Shown: positions 43,896 to 53,324, numbered from the stretch's first letter. The stretch: DNA of 58,852 bases from Terriglobia bacterium (GCA_020072965.1 JAIQFY010000032.1:1-58852); one strand, 5' to 3'. Notes: generated by a model from the sequence alone, not told the origin. Program-made: numbers and translations.

Positions 43896-44528
43896 TTATT
43901 TAAAGATCGCGACAACATCCATGATGTGGAAGTGGGCATCCACGATCAGACCCCGCCCTCCCACAAAGACACGCATACAATTCGGGGGCAATGGCGGCAA
44001 GCGTCTTTCCAATTCCACAGGAAACGGCACGAGCTTCTTCTCCAATCCCGGGGGCAATTGCCCGTTACGGCGTAGTTGTTTTTCCAGACCCGGAGGAAGA
44101 TCCCCGCCGCGCTTCGCTAGCCCGGGGGGGAGACCCGAACCTTGCTCAGAGTAATAGGTGCGAATAGTCTTCGGGTCGTGTTTGCCGAAAACGACTTGAA
44201 TTGCGACCGATTCATTTTCCCCCTGCTCGTCCTCGCCGTGTTTGTTCTTTTTATCTTTCTTGTCTTTTGGAAACAGTGGGAAGGCGCTCGAATTAACGCC
44301 TCCTTCATTGACCCAGGCCGTTTCAGTCACAATGGAAGAAACAATTGAAGGGAATTCGACAGCTGCCTGTGCGGCCCCTCGAGGCGCGGGTAAAATGTGT
44401 GCCGCAGGGCATCCTGATGAAGGGGTCGCAGCGATCCCCGGACTGACACTCAAAGCCAGGCTAACCGCCAAACACGCCGACCCGGGCATCCAAAGGATTC
44501 TTGCTTTGGTGAGCCTACTAAACCTCAT
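43896..44528 (-). CDS. Secreted protein with LPPGL repeats
   Basis: This 210-residue protein has a signal peptide (MPGSACLAVSLALSVSPGIA within the N-terminus). A strongly charged Lys/Glu stretch (KDKKDKKNKHGEDEQGENES) is followed by three LPPGL units: GLPPGLAKRGG, DLPPGLEKQLRR and QLPPGLEKKL. The C-terminus reads RVFVGGRGLIVDAHFHIMDV. Such LPPGL-K repeats with a Tyr-rich tail recall RcnB- or DUF1236-type periplasmic proteins, but the match is incomplete. AGGAGG lies five bases before the ATG at 44528. Function is unknown. The repeats may bind metal or the outer membrane. Confidence 0.75.
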   Translation of the reverse strand: MRFSRLTKARILWMPGSACLAVSLALSVSPGIAATPSSGCPAAHILPAPRGAAQAAVEFPSIVSSIVTETAWVNEGGVNSSAFPLFPKDKKDKKNKHGEDEQGENESVAIQVVFGKHDPKTIRTYYSEQGSGLPPGLAKRGGDLPPGLEKQLRRNGQLPPGLEKKLVPFPVELERRLPPLPPNCMRVFVGGRGLIVDAHFHIMDVVAIFK

Positions 44529-44951
44529 GAGCACCTCCTATTTGAAAATCATTCTATCCTAATTTAACCAAAGTGCGTTGGGGAAGTGTGTGAGGCAGAA
44601 CACTTACGCCTGCGCCTATGGGCGATTCGAACTCCCTCTTCTTATCGTCATTGAAGCAATATATAAATAAGGGTTTCTCCCGGAGGGAATACGGAAGGTG
44701 GCAAAGGACTTGACGCCTTCTGCAGAGGGTGCGGGTTTCAATATCGACACTCTGGTGGCGAACCTCTGGAGGGACGCAGGTGTGAAGATACTCCAAACGG
44801 CCGCCAGAGGATCCCCGAAGTCTTCAGGAGTTTGGAATTAGATCCCCCTGGACGGCTTTCCGCACCAGAGGAATCGCGATGGGCACAACGTCTCATTCAC
44901 CCAAGCTGATTCCTCATAAAGCTGTCCCCAAGCAATGGGGTCCGACCCTCC
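44529..44951. other. Intergenic stretch without recognised features
   Basis: No gene, palindrome cluster or repeat shared with other parts of the window was found. It lies upstream of the LPPGL-repeat gene and downstream of the endonuclease-III-like gene. Confidence 0.4.
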
Positions 44952-45647
44952 TCATGTGCCTCCCCGCGTCTTCCGATAATAGGCACACTCCTCCGAAACA
45001 GGGCACTGCTCGCACCGCGGCCGCGTGGATTTGCACAACTCCTCGCCATGACGTTTCAACAGCAGGTAGGCGCGCCGGTAGGCATCACCCTCCTCCGGCA
45101 ATTCGGCGCGCACTGCCTCCTGCGCCTCGCGATAACTGGCCGCCCAATTCTTTCTCTCGACGCCATATCCCAGCCGAAGCGGAACGTGAATGCAGTTTGA
45201 AGGGAGTGCTACCAAGGCAGCTGCCGTTGTGAACAACAGAATTTTCTCGGCGCCGGCATCCGAGATCGTCGGGAACTTCTTCAGCGCCTTCCTGGCCTCC
45301 GGTGCCGGCCGTTTCAACACGGAGTGCAAATCGCCGCCGAATTCACTGCTGACGATCTGAGCAATCTCCTTCAGCCGGCTTGCGCGCAGCTCCGGTATCA
45401 TTCCCCCTGCCCGCATTACCTCAGCTAACCTTTTGTGCGGCACCTCGACAATTTCTTCCGGCTTCAGCCCAATCTTCTTCTTCAGCGCCTCAAAGCCCTT
45501 CGTGCAGCGCTCATCCGATTGCGGATAACCGGCGTTGCGATAGAGCACCATCTCATAGGCATCCGCGGGTCCAACCGGCTTCTGTGATCCGTAAAGTTTC
45601 TCCAATTGGTTTAAAATCTTCTCCAGCCTTGTCGCTCTCTTCGCCAT
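44952..45647 (-). CDS. Endonuclease III-like protein lacking catalytic Lys and Asp
   Basis: This 231-residue protein has the HhH-GPD layout with a C-terminal iron-sulfur loop: Cys205-x6-Cys212-x2-Cys215-x5-Cys221 (CKSTRPRCEQCPVSEEC). The catalytic residues are not where endonuclease III has them. The helix-hairpin-helix LPGVGRKTA is replaced by FPTISDAGA (125-133), so the Schiff-base lysine becomes alanine. The VDTHIFRV stretch becomes NCIHVPLRL (151-159), so the aspartate becomes cysteine. The fold and cluster are kept, so it may bind DNA without base-excision activity or use another mechanism. GGGGAAAG precedes the ATG. It lies downstream of the polyamine genes on the same strand, separated by 89 bases. 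Confidence 0.85.
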   Translation of the reverse strand: MAKRATRLEKILNQLEKLYGSQKPVGPADAYEMVLYRNAGYPQSDERCTKGFEALKKKIGLKPEEIVEVPHKRLAEVMRAGGMIPELRASRLKEIAQIVSSEFGGDLHSVLKRPAPEARKALKKFPTISDAGAEKILLFTTAAALVALPSNCIHVPLRLGYGVERKNWAASYREAQEAVRAELPEEGDAYRRAYLLLKRHGEELCKSTRPRCEQCPVSEECAYYRKTRGGT

Positions 45648-45736
45648 GCTTTCCCCAGTCTCTCCTAAGGTGTGAAATTATGGGCAAGTGCCCTCTTAAG
45701 AAAAGGGCACACCCAAAGAAACCGTGTGGTGCATTG

Positions 45737-46867
45737 TTAATACTGATGAATGATTTTTGCCCCGTCAAAACCGTTGAATGTGGTTGAGGAGGCCGTGCTA
45801 TATGCTCCGATATTCTCCGTATAGAGATAGTCCCCAATGTCCAAATTCCCGGGCAGTTGTACAGACAGGGAAATCTTGTCAAAGCTGTCGCAGGTGGGGC
45901 CGACGACAGCACAAACCTCTTCTTTTCCGCGTCTCAATGAGCGGAAATTGGGAATCCAATGATCATAAACCACGCCGGAAAACGTTTGATAAACCCCGTC
46001 ATTGATATGGTAAAAGACCTTCCCCTCCCTCCGGGCCTTCCCGATGATCTCCGTGATCAACATTGCGGCGGTCGCCACCATGAATCGCCCCGGTTCCGCA
46101 ATAATCTCGATGTCCTTGGGAAAAAGTCGTTCGCATTCCGCGTCAATAATGGCGGCCAGCTCTTCGAATTTAGGAACCTGATCGTCGTACGGCACAGGAA
46201 ATCCGCCGCCGATGTCGACGATGTTCAGGTTGTATCCCTTCCTCCTGGCCTCGTGGAAAATATCGGATGTAATGGCCAGGGCCGCCGTGTAGTTGTCAAA
46301 ATTCGTGCATTGGCTTCCAACATGGAAGCTTAATCCTTCCACCACCATTCCTGCCTCAAAGGCCTGCCGAATCAGGTGATGGGCATCCCCTGGCTCGGCC
46401 CCGAATTTCGAGCTCATCTCAACCTGGGAGCCGGTATCCGGAACTTTGAGTCTCAAGACCAGCCCGGCCGAAGCGCAATGCTTCTTGATTTTTTTCAGCT
46501 CATCGGTGTTGTCGTACGTCACCAGGGGACGATAGCGTTTTATCTTCCGCAACGTCCTCCAGTCCTTGATGGTGTTTGAGAAAATAATCTTGTCCCAAAT
46601 AAAGAATTCCTTGTCTTTCCTCTCAAAGCCCCTGACGTACTTGTGAATCTGCATGAACTCATTATAAGAAGCGACATCGAAACTGCAGCCTTCATTGAAC
46701 AGCGTCTTGATGATCTCCGGATGTGAATTTGCCTTGACCGCGTAGTAGCATTGAACCCGCGGCAGGCATTTCTTGAACCTCCGGTAGTTTTCCCGCAGCT
46801 TGTTGTGATCGAGAATAAACAGAGGGGTTCCATGTTGCCTGGCTGACTCGAGCAAGTCCTTTTTCAT
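45737..46867 (-). CDS. Ornithine/lysine decarboxylase-like fold-type III PLP enzyme
   Basis: This 376-residue enzyme belongs to the alanine-racemase-fold decarboxylases. PLP would bind Lys45 in YYAVKANSHP. Other motifs are FDVASYNE, SFHVGSQCTNF (about 181-191), IGGGFPVPYDD (219-229), AEPGRFMV (258-265) and GPTCDSFD (323-330), where Cys326-Asp327 is typical of ornithine or lysine decarboxylases and differs from the CESGD of diaminopimelate decarboxylase. IGAYS follows near the end. It probably decarboxylates ornithine to putrescine. A deoxyhypusine-synthase-like gene lies 22 bases upstream on the same strand, so the two likely form a polyamine operon. GAGG lies upstream of the ATG at slightly long spacing. 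Confidence 0.9.
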   Translation of the reverse strand: MKKDLLESARQHGTPLFILDHNKLRENYRRFKKCLPRVQCYYAVKANSHPEIIKTLFNEGCSFDVASYNEFMQIHKYVRGFERKDKEFFIWDKIIFSNTIKDWRTLRKIKRYRPLVTYDNTDELKKIKKHCASAGLVLRLKVPDTGSQVEMSSKFGAEPGDAHHLIRQAFEAGMVVEGLSFHVGSQCTNFDNYTAALAITSDIFHEARRKGYNLNIVDIGGGFPVPYDDQVPKFEELAAIIDAECERLFPKDIEIIAEPGRFMVATAAMLITEIIGKARREGKVFYHINDGVYQTFSGVVYDHWIPNFRSLRRGKEEVCAVVGPTCDSFDKISLSVQLPGNLDIGDYLYTENIGAYSTASSTTFNGFDGAKIIHQY

Positions 46868-46889
46868 GGTGGTTATTGACCTCAGGTTC

Positions 46890-48074
46890 TTATGCCGAGA
46901 GCTTCTTAATCAGGGTCTTGAGTTCTTCCACCTCCCGGTTATTCTCAAGATAGGACTCGATCAGCTTCTCGTGGAGTTCCTGTCCGCGGTCATACAATCG
47001 TTTCAGCTTCTTGGGCCGGGTCGTCTGACAGACGTAGGCCGCCACCAGTGGCAGTGCGACGGTGACATCCATATAGGCGGTCACACTTTCATCCAACTTG
47101 GTCGGATCGAGTTTCCCCCAGCTGGCGGCTTCGCTGGGCGGGGCGCCCGATAAACCTCCCGTGTCCGGCCGGGCATCGGTGATGTTGATGTCGTAATCCT
47201 GGCCGACTTCCGGAATCATGAGGACCTCCTGAATCTGCGGCTCGGTCTGAAGCATGAAATTCTTCGGGCTTCCGCCTCCAGCCAGAATGACGGCCGTTCT
47301 TCCCTTCTCATACCGCTTGGCATTCAGGATGATGGCGGTCGAATCGTTGACGTCAATGCTGGGGTTGATTTTCAATTTGAACAAATCCCGCATACCCGCC
47401 GCTTCGGCGAGCAGCTCCAGGCCCGCCACATTCATGCCGATGGTCGAATCACCCGGGGAAGATGTGAAAACCGGGATCCCGTTCCGGTAGGCTGCAGCCA
47501 CCACACTGACTTCTCCCAGGTTGTTCTTCTGCTCGTGTTCATTCATGACCTTGCCGAGGTGATGATAAAACTCCCTCGTCCCCATTTCCTTCTGAAATTC
47601 AGGTCTCACCATGATCTTCCTTAATCTACGGTCCGTTTCCATCAAGACATCCTCATAGTCGAACAGAATGTCATAGATGCGGGTAATGCCCTTGTCTCTC
47701 AGGTCGACATCATCCACGGTATGGCTGCCGCGGTGCATCGGCATATTGAATGCAAAATGCAGGTCGTGATACATATTGGCGCCGGTGGAGGCGATCCAGT
47801 CGACGAAACCATGGTTCATCAGAGGAATGATGGCGGAGCGACCCAGTCCGGCGGGAATCAACGCGCCTGCCAGACTCAATCCCACCGTGACATCCTCCTG
47901 GGAGTACTCATTTTTTATTAAGTGGCAGGCCGCCCTCAATCGACCGCCGTTATAGGCATCCATGTTGTCAATTAATCGGGCGATGTCGGTCTCTTTCGAA
48001 ATCGGCTCGGGCAGGATTCTCTTCCCCGCGAGGTACTTGTCTTTGCCTGGGCACTCGGGTTTCTTGTTTGGCAT
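46890..48074 (-). CDS. Deoxyhypusine-synthase-family protein, probably polyamine synthesis
   Basis: This 394-residue protein matches the deoxyhypusine synthase family: LSLAGALIPAGLGRSAIIPL (66-85), DWIASTGANMYHDLHFAF (92-109), VFTSSPGDSTIGM (202-214) and LAGGGSPKNFMLQTE (264-278), where Lys271 corresponds to the lysine that forms the covalent intermediate. Bacteria lack eIF5A, so such proteins are thought to transfer aminobutyl groups to small amines, giving homospermidine or spermidine. The neighbouring ornithine-decarboxylase-like gene would supply putrescine, which fits this. The start at 48074 has GGAGAGGAAAAAG immediately upstream. It is the first gene of the two-gene operon. Confidence 0.9.
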   Translation of the reverse strand: MPNKKPECPGKDKYLAGKRILPEPISKETDIARLIDNMDAYNGGRLRAACHLIKNEYSQEDVTVGLSLAGALIPAGLGRSAIIPLMNHGFVDWIASTGANMYHDLHFAFNMPMHRGSHTVDDVDLRDKGITRIYDILFDYEDVLMETDRRLRKIMVRPEFQKEMGTREFYHHLGKVMNEHEQKNNLGEVSVVAAAYRNGIPVFTSSPGDSTIGMNVAGLELLAEAAGMRDLFKLKINPSIDVNDSTAIILNAKRYEKGRTAVILAGGGSPKNFMLQTEPQIQEVLMIPEVGQDYDINITDARPDTGGLSGAPPSEAASWGKLDPTKLDESVTAYMDVTVALPLVAAYVCQTTRPKKLKRLYDRGQELHEKLIESYLENNREVEELKTLIKKLSA

Positions 48075-48588
48075 CTTTTTCCTCTCCATCCGTTTGGAAA
48101 ATTCCGTGAAAGAATAACCCGCGACCACTGCGTAAAGGAAGCAGTTTCACAGGCTTCTTTGATTTTCTCAAGGGAGTAAAAGAAGGGACAAGCAGATTTC
48201 ATTTGATTTGAGTACTCTCGAGTAAGGGGATCAAAAACCCCTGACCCACCCATCGAATACCGTGAATGGATAAGGAAAAGAGCGGTCGCCCCTCGGAGCG
48301 TTCCGCTGGCTGATGGGTCTGAAGAAACAGCGAACCGGACCAGCCGCGTTCGTGAACGGAGAGCTTGTGAGGAGACATATTGTGAGTTACCATCGTGAAC
48401 TGGGGCGATCAAACCGCTGCATCCTAAACTTATGCAATGTGAATTCTCTACAAACCGATTTCGCATCGCTGCTTCGGCGCGAACCCAAAGATGAAGGGAG
48501 TGCCCGTCAGCTGGGAAATGGAGGATAGGAGAATCCCTCCTGTCTTCGAGTGTTCAGATGCGGCCTGCCGAGGAAACAGATTTTCCTA
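48075..48588. other. Intergenic stretch between divergent genes
   Basis: This is the divergent promoter region of the polyamine operon and the SLC13 transporter gene. No gene and no repeat shared with the rest of the window was recognised, and no promoter hexamers were assigned with confidence. Confidence 0.4.
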
Positions 48589-50022
48589 ATGATGACATCG
48601 ACATCCCCTGCTGACGACGCCAGAGGTCTGTGGAAACCACGGATAAGAACTCTCGTTCTTGCTCTGGCAATGCTGTTGTCCCTCGCCCTGTGGTTCTTTC
48701 CATCCTCCATCAAGCCGGACGCCCGACATGCACTGGCGGTCAGTCTTCTAGTTCTGATCATGTGGGTCGCCCGGATTCTTCCCCACGCGATCACCGGACT
48801 CATCGGATGTTATCTCTTCTGGACTGTGGTGAGGGTTCCCCCTGCCACGGCTTTCGGGGGATTCACCAACATTTCCGCCTGGTTTGTTTTTGCCACAGGG
48901 CTCTTCGGCCTCATGATGACAAAGACGCGCCTGGCCCATCGATTGGCGGCCTGGCTGATGGGCCGCTCCGGGGTGTCCTATTCCCGGCTTGTTTTGAGCT
49001 TCCTTCTGACGAGCCTCCTGTTGAACTTCCTGGTTCCCTCCGGGATAGCCCGCGTGATTATCCTGGCGGGAATCGGGCTTGGAGTCGTCTCCTCCCGAGG
49101 CTGGGGACCCGAGGCCCTCCCGGCTCGAGGCCTTTTTGTCGCTCTCACCTTCTCTTCCACACTCTTCGACAAGTTAATGATCACGGGGGGTTCGACGATT
49201 GTGGCCCAGGGGATCATCGAAAAGGTCGGGGGGACGCCGGTCTACTGGAGCCAGTGGTTGTTTGCCATGTTACCTGCCCTCGTAGTCAGCCTTTTTGCTT
49301 GCTGGCTGGTCATTGTGTGGCTCTTTCCCGCGGATCCTCTCAAGTCGGGAGCCAGCCAAGGACCCTTGGAGGCAGGCCGCCGGCAGGGGGGAGCCTGGGG
49401 GCCGGTCGAAACGCGTTGCGCATTTCTTCTCATGGCAGCCCTCACTTTTTGGGTGACCGACTTCATCCATCATATCCATCCGGCAGTGGTGGCCCTGGGG
49501 ATTGCTCTAGTGGCGACCTTGCCGCGAATCGGGGTTTTGGAACCGGAGGATTTGAAACAGATCAACTTCCTCCCATTCATTTTCACGGCGTCCGCATTGA
49601 GCCTGGGGGAGGGATTAATGAAAACGGGCGCGCTGACCGTTGTCACTCAGGCACTCACCACTTGCTGGGGTCCATGGGCTTACAGTTTCCTGCCGTCTGC
49701 CACCGTGCTGTACTGGACCTCTTTTGCGTATCACCTCCTGGTTCCGAGCGATCCCACCACGCTTGCCACCTCCATGCCGACGGTGATGAATTTTGCGCTG
49801 GCACACCGCTGGAATCCCGTTGCCGCGGGATTGGTTTGGACGCTTGGTCTTACGGGAAAGATCTTCGTATACCAGTCGGGTGCGACGATCGCTGGTTTCT
49901 CTTTCGGTTATTTTCAGGTGCGCGATTTCCTGAAGGTCGGAATCTGCCTGGCAGTCGTTGAATTTCTGGTCCTTCTGATTCTCCTGGTTTGGTACTGGCC
50001 ACTGATCGGCCTGATCCGGTAA
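48589..50022 (+). CDS. SLC13/DASS-family anion permease
   Basis: This 477-residue protein has about twelve membrane helices: LVLALAMLLSLALWFFPSS near the start, VSLLVLIMWVARILPHAITG, NFLVPSGIARVIILAGIGLG, and LVLLILLVWYWPLIGLI at the end. Two re-entrant hairpins with Ser/Thr-rich tips (TGGSTIVAQG and VPSDPTTLATSMPTV) fit the divalent anion:sodium symporter family, which imports dicarboxylates, sulfate or similar anions. The start is ATG at 48589 or 48592, since two ATG codons lie side by side; the ribosome-binding site GAGGAAAC is weak. It is followed by an adenylating-enzyme gene after 87 bases. The transported substrate is not known. Confidence 0.88.
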   Translation: MMTSTSPADDARGLWKPRIRTLVLALAMLLSLALWFFPSSIKPDARHALAVSLLVLIMWVARILPHAITGLIGCYLFWTVVRVPPATAFGGFTNISAWFVFATGLFGLMMTKTRLAHRLAAWLMGRSGVSYSRLVLSFLLTSLLLNFLVPSGIARVIILAGIGLGVVSSRGWGPEALPARGLFVALTFSSTLFDKLMITGGSTIVAQGIIEKVGGTPVYWSQWLFAMLPALVVSLFACWLVIVWLFPADPLKSGASQGPLEAGRRQGGAWGPVETRCAFLLMAALTFWVTDFIHHIHPAVVALGIALVATLPRIGVLEPEDLKQINFLPFIFTASALSLGEGLMKTGALTVVTQALTTCWGPWAYSFLPSATVLYWTSFAYHLLVPSDPTTLATSMPTVMNFALAHRWNPVAAGLVWTLGLTGKIFVYQSGATIAGFSFGYFQVRDFLKVGICLAVVEFLVLLILLVWYWPLIGLIR

Positions 50023-50109
50023 GCCGCAAGCATACGAGACCCCTCCGGTGCAAAGATCCGTTAGTGGCCCGAGTTGAAAATCTGGATACTCCATGGGCGC
50101 GGGACTGCA

Positions 50110-51690
50110 ATGATCGATGACTTAAGAATGTTTTTCAGGTACTTCTCCGGTCTTCGGAGGTTCCTGCGACAACCGCTCACGCTGGAGGATTGCCGCCGGA
50201 GAATATTGCATCAATTGCAGGATCGGAACGAATCCTTTCTCAGGATCGTCGAGCGGGGGATCTATGGTAATCCCCGCAGTCCTTATGCCAAGCTTCTTAA
50301 ACATGCGGGCATTGACTTCACCACGGTCGCCGCGCTCGTACGCCGCGAAGGCCTGGAAGCCACGCTTGACAGGCTTTACGATGCAGGGGTGTACGTGACG
50401 TTCGAGGAATTCAAAGGGCGACGACCTGTTCATCGGTCTGGGCTGAACTTCACGGTGCGGCCTGCAGATTTCGATAATCCCTTGCTGGCGCGAGACTATG
50501 AGATGCGGACAGGTGGCTCCCGGGGTGTTGGCACCCGGATCATCGTCGATTTTGACCTGTTGACCCACGAGGCGGCATACCACTGCCTGTCGATCGAATG
50601 CCTGGGTCTGGCGGGAAGGCCAGTTGCGATATGGTATGGAGTTCCCCCCGTGGTGAGCGGCTTGAAGCACCTGCTCCGCTCCGCCAAGATTGATCAGCGA
50701 ATTGAGAGGTGGTTTTCGCTCAGTCCTCTGGTCGTCCGCCCCAAGACACTCAAGTATTTCGTGTTTACAAAGTATGCTCTTTATGGCAGCCGATTGTTTG
50801 GAAAGCCTTTGCCCAATCCAGAATATACACCCCTCGAGAACGCCCATGAGGTCGCTCTCTGGCTGGCTGCGAAAAGCCGGGAGGGGAGCCCCGCGGAACT
50901 CCACACCAATCCGAGCTCAGGAGTACGGGTGTGTCTTGTTGCAAAGGAGCACGGGCTGGATATCTCGGGTACTTTCTTCCGGTTCAACTCCGAGCCTTAC
51001 ACGCCGGGCAAAGCAAAGATTGTGGCGGAGAGCGGATCGAGAGCCGCCGCCCAATATTCCATGGGAGAGATCGGCAATATCGGGATGGCCTGCGGCACCT
51101 CGGCCGCGCTTGATGATATCCACCTCCTGACTGACAAACTGGCCGTCATCCAGCGAGAGAAACAAATTCAGAACTCGACCGTCCGTGTTGACGCACTTCT
51201 GTACACGACCCTCCTCCCCAGTTGTCCCAAACTTCTGCTCAACGTTGAGAGCGATGATTATGGCAAGGTCGAGAGACGAAAGTGCAATTGCCTTTGGGGG
51301 GACCTCGGCTTCGAACAGCACATCGAGAACATTCGCAGCTACGACAAGCTCACCAGCGAAGGCATGACATTCTTCGGAAGTGAGTTGATCTCACTGGTCG
51401 AGGACGTACTGCCGTCGCGGTTCGGCGGGCATGCGACCGACTACCAGTTCCTTGAAGAAGAGGAGGATGGCCTGCCTCGGGTCAACATCGTGGTCAGCCC
51501 CAGGGCTGGCGCTATCGATGAGGAGCGGCTCATCCTCACCATTCTGGATCGGCTGGGGTCCTCTCTTGTTTTGAAGAGCATGATGGCGGAGCGATGGCGC
51601 GAGGGCCGGACACTCCGGGTGATTCGTCGTGAACCGTTCGCCTCGGGCGCAGCCAAAATTCTTCCTCTTCACATCCTCAGAAAACCATGA
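50110..51690 (+). CDS. PaaK/CapK-like adenylating (acyl-CoA-ligase-family) protein
   Basis: This 526-residue protein has features of the phenylacetate-CoA-ligase-like family found in polysaccharide and F390-type pathways: FLRIVERGIYGNPRSPYAKL and LKHAGIDFTTVAALVRREGL near the start, MRTGGSRGVGTRIIVDFD (the phosphate-binding Ser/Gly loop) at about 145-160, and SAALDDIHLLTDKLAVIQRE. The C-terminal lid contains GDLGFEQHIENIRSYDKLTS and LPRVNIVVSPRAGAIDEE. The expected reaction is activation of a carboxylate with ATP, but the substrate is unknown. The ATG at 50110 follows GCGGGA; the frame is open to 50074. It precedes a flippase gene by 87 bases, which suggests a role in a surface polymer or glycolipid pathway. 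Confidence 0.82.
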   Translation: MIDDLRMFFRYFSGLRRFLRQPLTLEDCRRRILHQLQDRNESFLRIVERGIYGNPRSPYAKLLKHAGIDFTTVAALVRREGLEATLDRLYDAGVYVTFEEFKGRRPVHRSGLNFTVRPADFDNPLLARDYEMRTGGSRGVGTRIIVDFDLLTHEAAYHCLSIECLGLAGRPVAIWYGVPPVVSGLKHLLRSAKIDQRIERWFSLSPLVVRPKTLKYFVFTKYALYGSRLFGKPLPNPEYTPLENAHEVALWLAAKSREGSPAELHTNPSSGVRVCLVAKEHGLDISGTFFRFNSEPYTPGKAKIVAESGSRAAAQYSMGEIGNIGMACGTSAALDDIHLLTDKLAVIQREKQIQNSTVRVDALLYTTLLPSCPKLLLNVESDDYGKVERRKCNCLWGDLGFEQHIENIRSYDKLTSEGMTFFGSELISLVEDVLPSRFGGHATDYQFLEEEEDGLPRVNIVVSPRAGAIDEERLILTILDRLGSSLVLKSMMAERWREGRTLRVIRREPFASGAAKILPLHILRKP

Positions 51691-51777
51691 GGGCCTCCAG
51701 AGCCCGCATGCTTTGAACCGAAGACCGTTCGCGGCAATAGGAACTCGAGTACCAACCTCTGAACATAGACATACATC

Positions 51778-53187
51778 ATGGGTCAAGCCCGAAGCTTTCT
51801 GGTTAACTTCACCGTTCTGGCGATTGGCGATCTGGCGGCGAAGGCCCTCGCGTTCTGGGCCTTCGCGCATATGGCCCGGGTGGTGGGAACCGAGCTCTTC
51901 GGTGACGTTGCATTTGCCGTCGCCTTCACGCTCTATTTCGGATTGATCGTCAGCCAGGGACTTGATATCTACGGCATACAGGAGCTGGCCCGCGATCGCT
52001 CCCGGGTAGCAGCATACACCGCCAACATTCTCGGCCTCCGGCTTGTTTCAAGCCTTGTTGCGGCGACCGCTCTTCTCATCACCATTTCCCTGCTCACGAA
52101 ACCGATGCCTGTTAAAGCGCTCATGCTGCTTTACGGGTTGACTCTCATTACCTCGGTGTTTTCCTTGCAATGGGTTTTCCAAGCCTTCGAGAAGATGAAG
52201 TTCGTAGCTACCGGCAACGTTCTGGGACAACTGGTCTTCTCCGCCCTGGTACTATTGTTCTTGAAACGCCCCACCCAGTTTCTCTGGATCCCGGTCTTCC
52301 AGATTACCGGGGAAGTCGTTTCAACTCTCTATCTCCTTTTTCTTTTCCGTCGAGACATCGGGCCGGTTCATTTCAATTTCAAATTCCACGCGTGGTCCAA
52401 AATCCTGAAAGACTCTTTACCCATGGGGCTCTCGAGCGTGTTTACCCTGATCATGATTAATTTCGACATGGTCCTCCTCGGATTTCTCAAGCCTGCATCT
52501 GACGTCGGCCAGTACAGCGCGGCTTACAAGTTCATCGGTTTCTTTTCTTCCTTCGTTCTTCTCTACAACCGGAATCTCTTGCCTGCGGTTTCGCGCTGCA
52601 AAGGAAATCCTTCCCTGCTGCAGCACATATCGAAAAGAACGCAGAAGTATACCCTCCTGCTCTCGGTGCCCCTGGCGGTAGGAGGGGCGATGGTCTCTCG
52701 ACCCCTCATCAGGCTGGTGTACGGATCCCGCTTCTCCGGGGGCGCGGTGGCACTCGCCATCCTGATTTGGATTATTCCGATGACGTCGAGTCGCGTCCTG
52801 TACCGGGTCACCCTGCTGTCCCACGGACTGCAAAACTATAACCTCGGGGTTTCGCTGGCTGCGGTCCTGGTGAATGTGACGCTCAATTGTCTTTTGATTC
52901 CGCGCTACAGTTATGTCGGTTCGGCCGTGGCCACGGTGATCTCAGAACTGCTGTTGCTTCTCCTGACCTATGCGGGTGTGAGGCGGAAGGTGACAGCGCT
53001 TCCCCTGATGGGTCACCTCTGGAAGCCGGTCCTGGCTAGCCTGGCCATGGCGGGCTTCCTGTACTGGTGTAAAGGAGCGGGCATTTCGGTGCGCATCCTT
53101 GGAGGCTTCGTGATTTACGCGGCTGCAGGCATGATGCTGAAGGCCTTCGACATCAAGGAAATAAGGGAAACCCTCGGCTGGCAATAG
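51778..53187 (+). CDS. Polysaccharide/oligosaccharide flippase (Wzx-like)
   Basis: This 469-residue protein has about 12-14 membrane helices in the polysaccharide-transporter (PST/MOP) pattern. It opens ARSFLVNFTVLAIGDLAAKA, then LARVVGTELFGDVAFAVAFT-type and FGLIVSQGLDIYGIQELARD segments. A central helix set includes PMGLSSVFTLIMINFDMVLL and DVGQYSAAYKFIGFFSSFVL. Wzx-type flippases carry lipid-linked sugar units across the inner membrane. Only this flippase and the preceding PaaK-like gene suggest a polymer locus; glycosyltransferases and a polymerase are absent from the window. The start codon follows a weak GAACATAG site. Confidence 0.88.
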   Translation: MGQARSFLVNFTVLAIGDLAAKALAFWAFAHMARVVGTELFGDVAFAVAFTLYFGLIVSQGLDIYGIQELARDRSRVAAYTANILGLRLVSSLVAATALLITISLLTKPMPVKALMLLYGLTLITSVFSLQWVFQAFEKMKFVATGNVLGQLVFSALVLLFLKRPTQFLWIPVFQITGEVVSTLYLLFLFRRDIGPVHFNFKFHAWSKILKDSLPMGLSSVFTLIMINFDMVLLGFLKPASDVGQYSAAYKFIGFFSSFVLLYNRNLLPAVSRCKGNPSLLQHISKRTQKYTLLLSVPLAVGGAMVSRPLIRLVYGSRFSGGAVALAILIWIIPMTSSRVLYRVTLLSHGLQNYNLGVSLAAVLVNVTLNCLLIPRYSYVGSAVATVISELLLLLLTYAGVRRKVTALPLMGHLWKPVLASLAMAGFLYWCKGAGISVRILGGFVIYAAAGMMLKAFDIKEIRETLGWQ

Positions 53188-53324
53188 ACGACCCGGGATA
53201 AGAGTGAACCGGAGGGAAAATCCGATGACCTTGCAATTTTGAATTCGGTAATTCAAGCACGGGGGAAAAGATTGAATCGCTTCGGAGCTCGAGAGCTTAC
53301 CTGTTGCCTGGCCCGGAGACAGTT

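Noticed and set aside
48630-49961. Long open frame overlapping the SLC13 gene in another frame
   Set aside because: Low-complexity composition without motifs; the transporter frame shows clear membrane helices.
50110-53187. Complete exopolysaccharide locus
   Set aside because: Only an adenylating enzyme and a flippase are present; glycosyltransferases, polymerase and export genes are missing.
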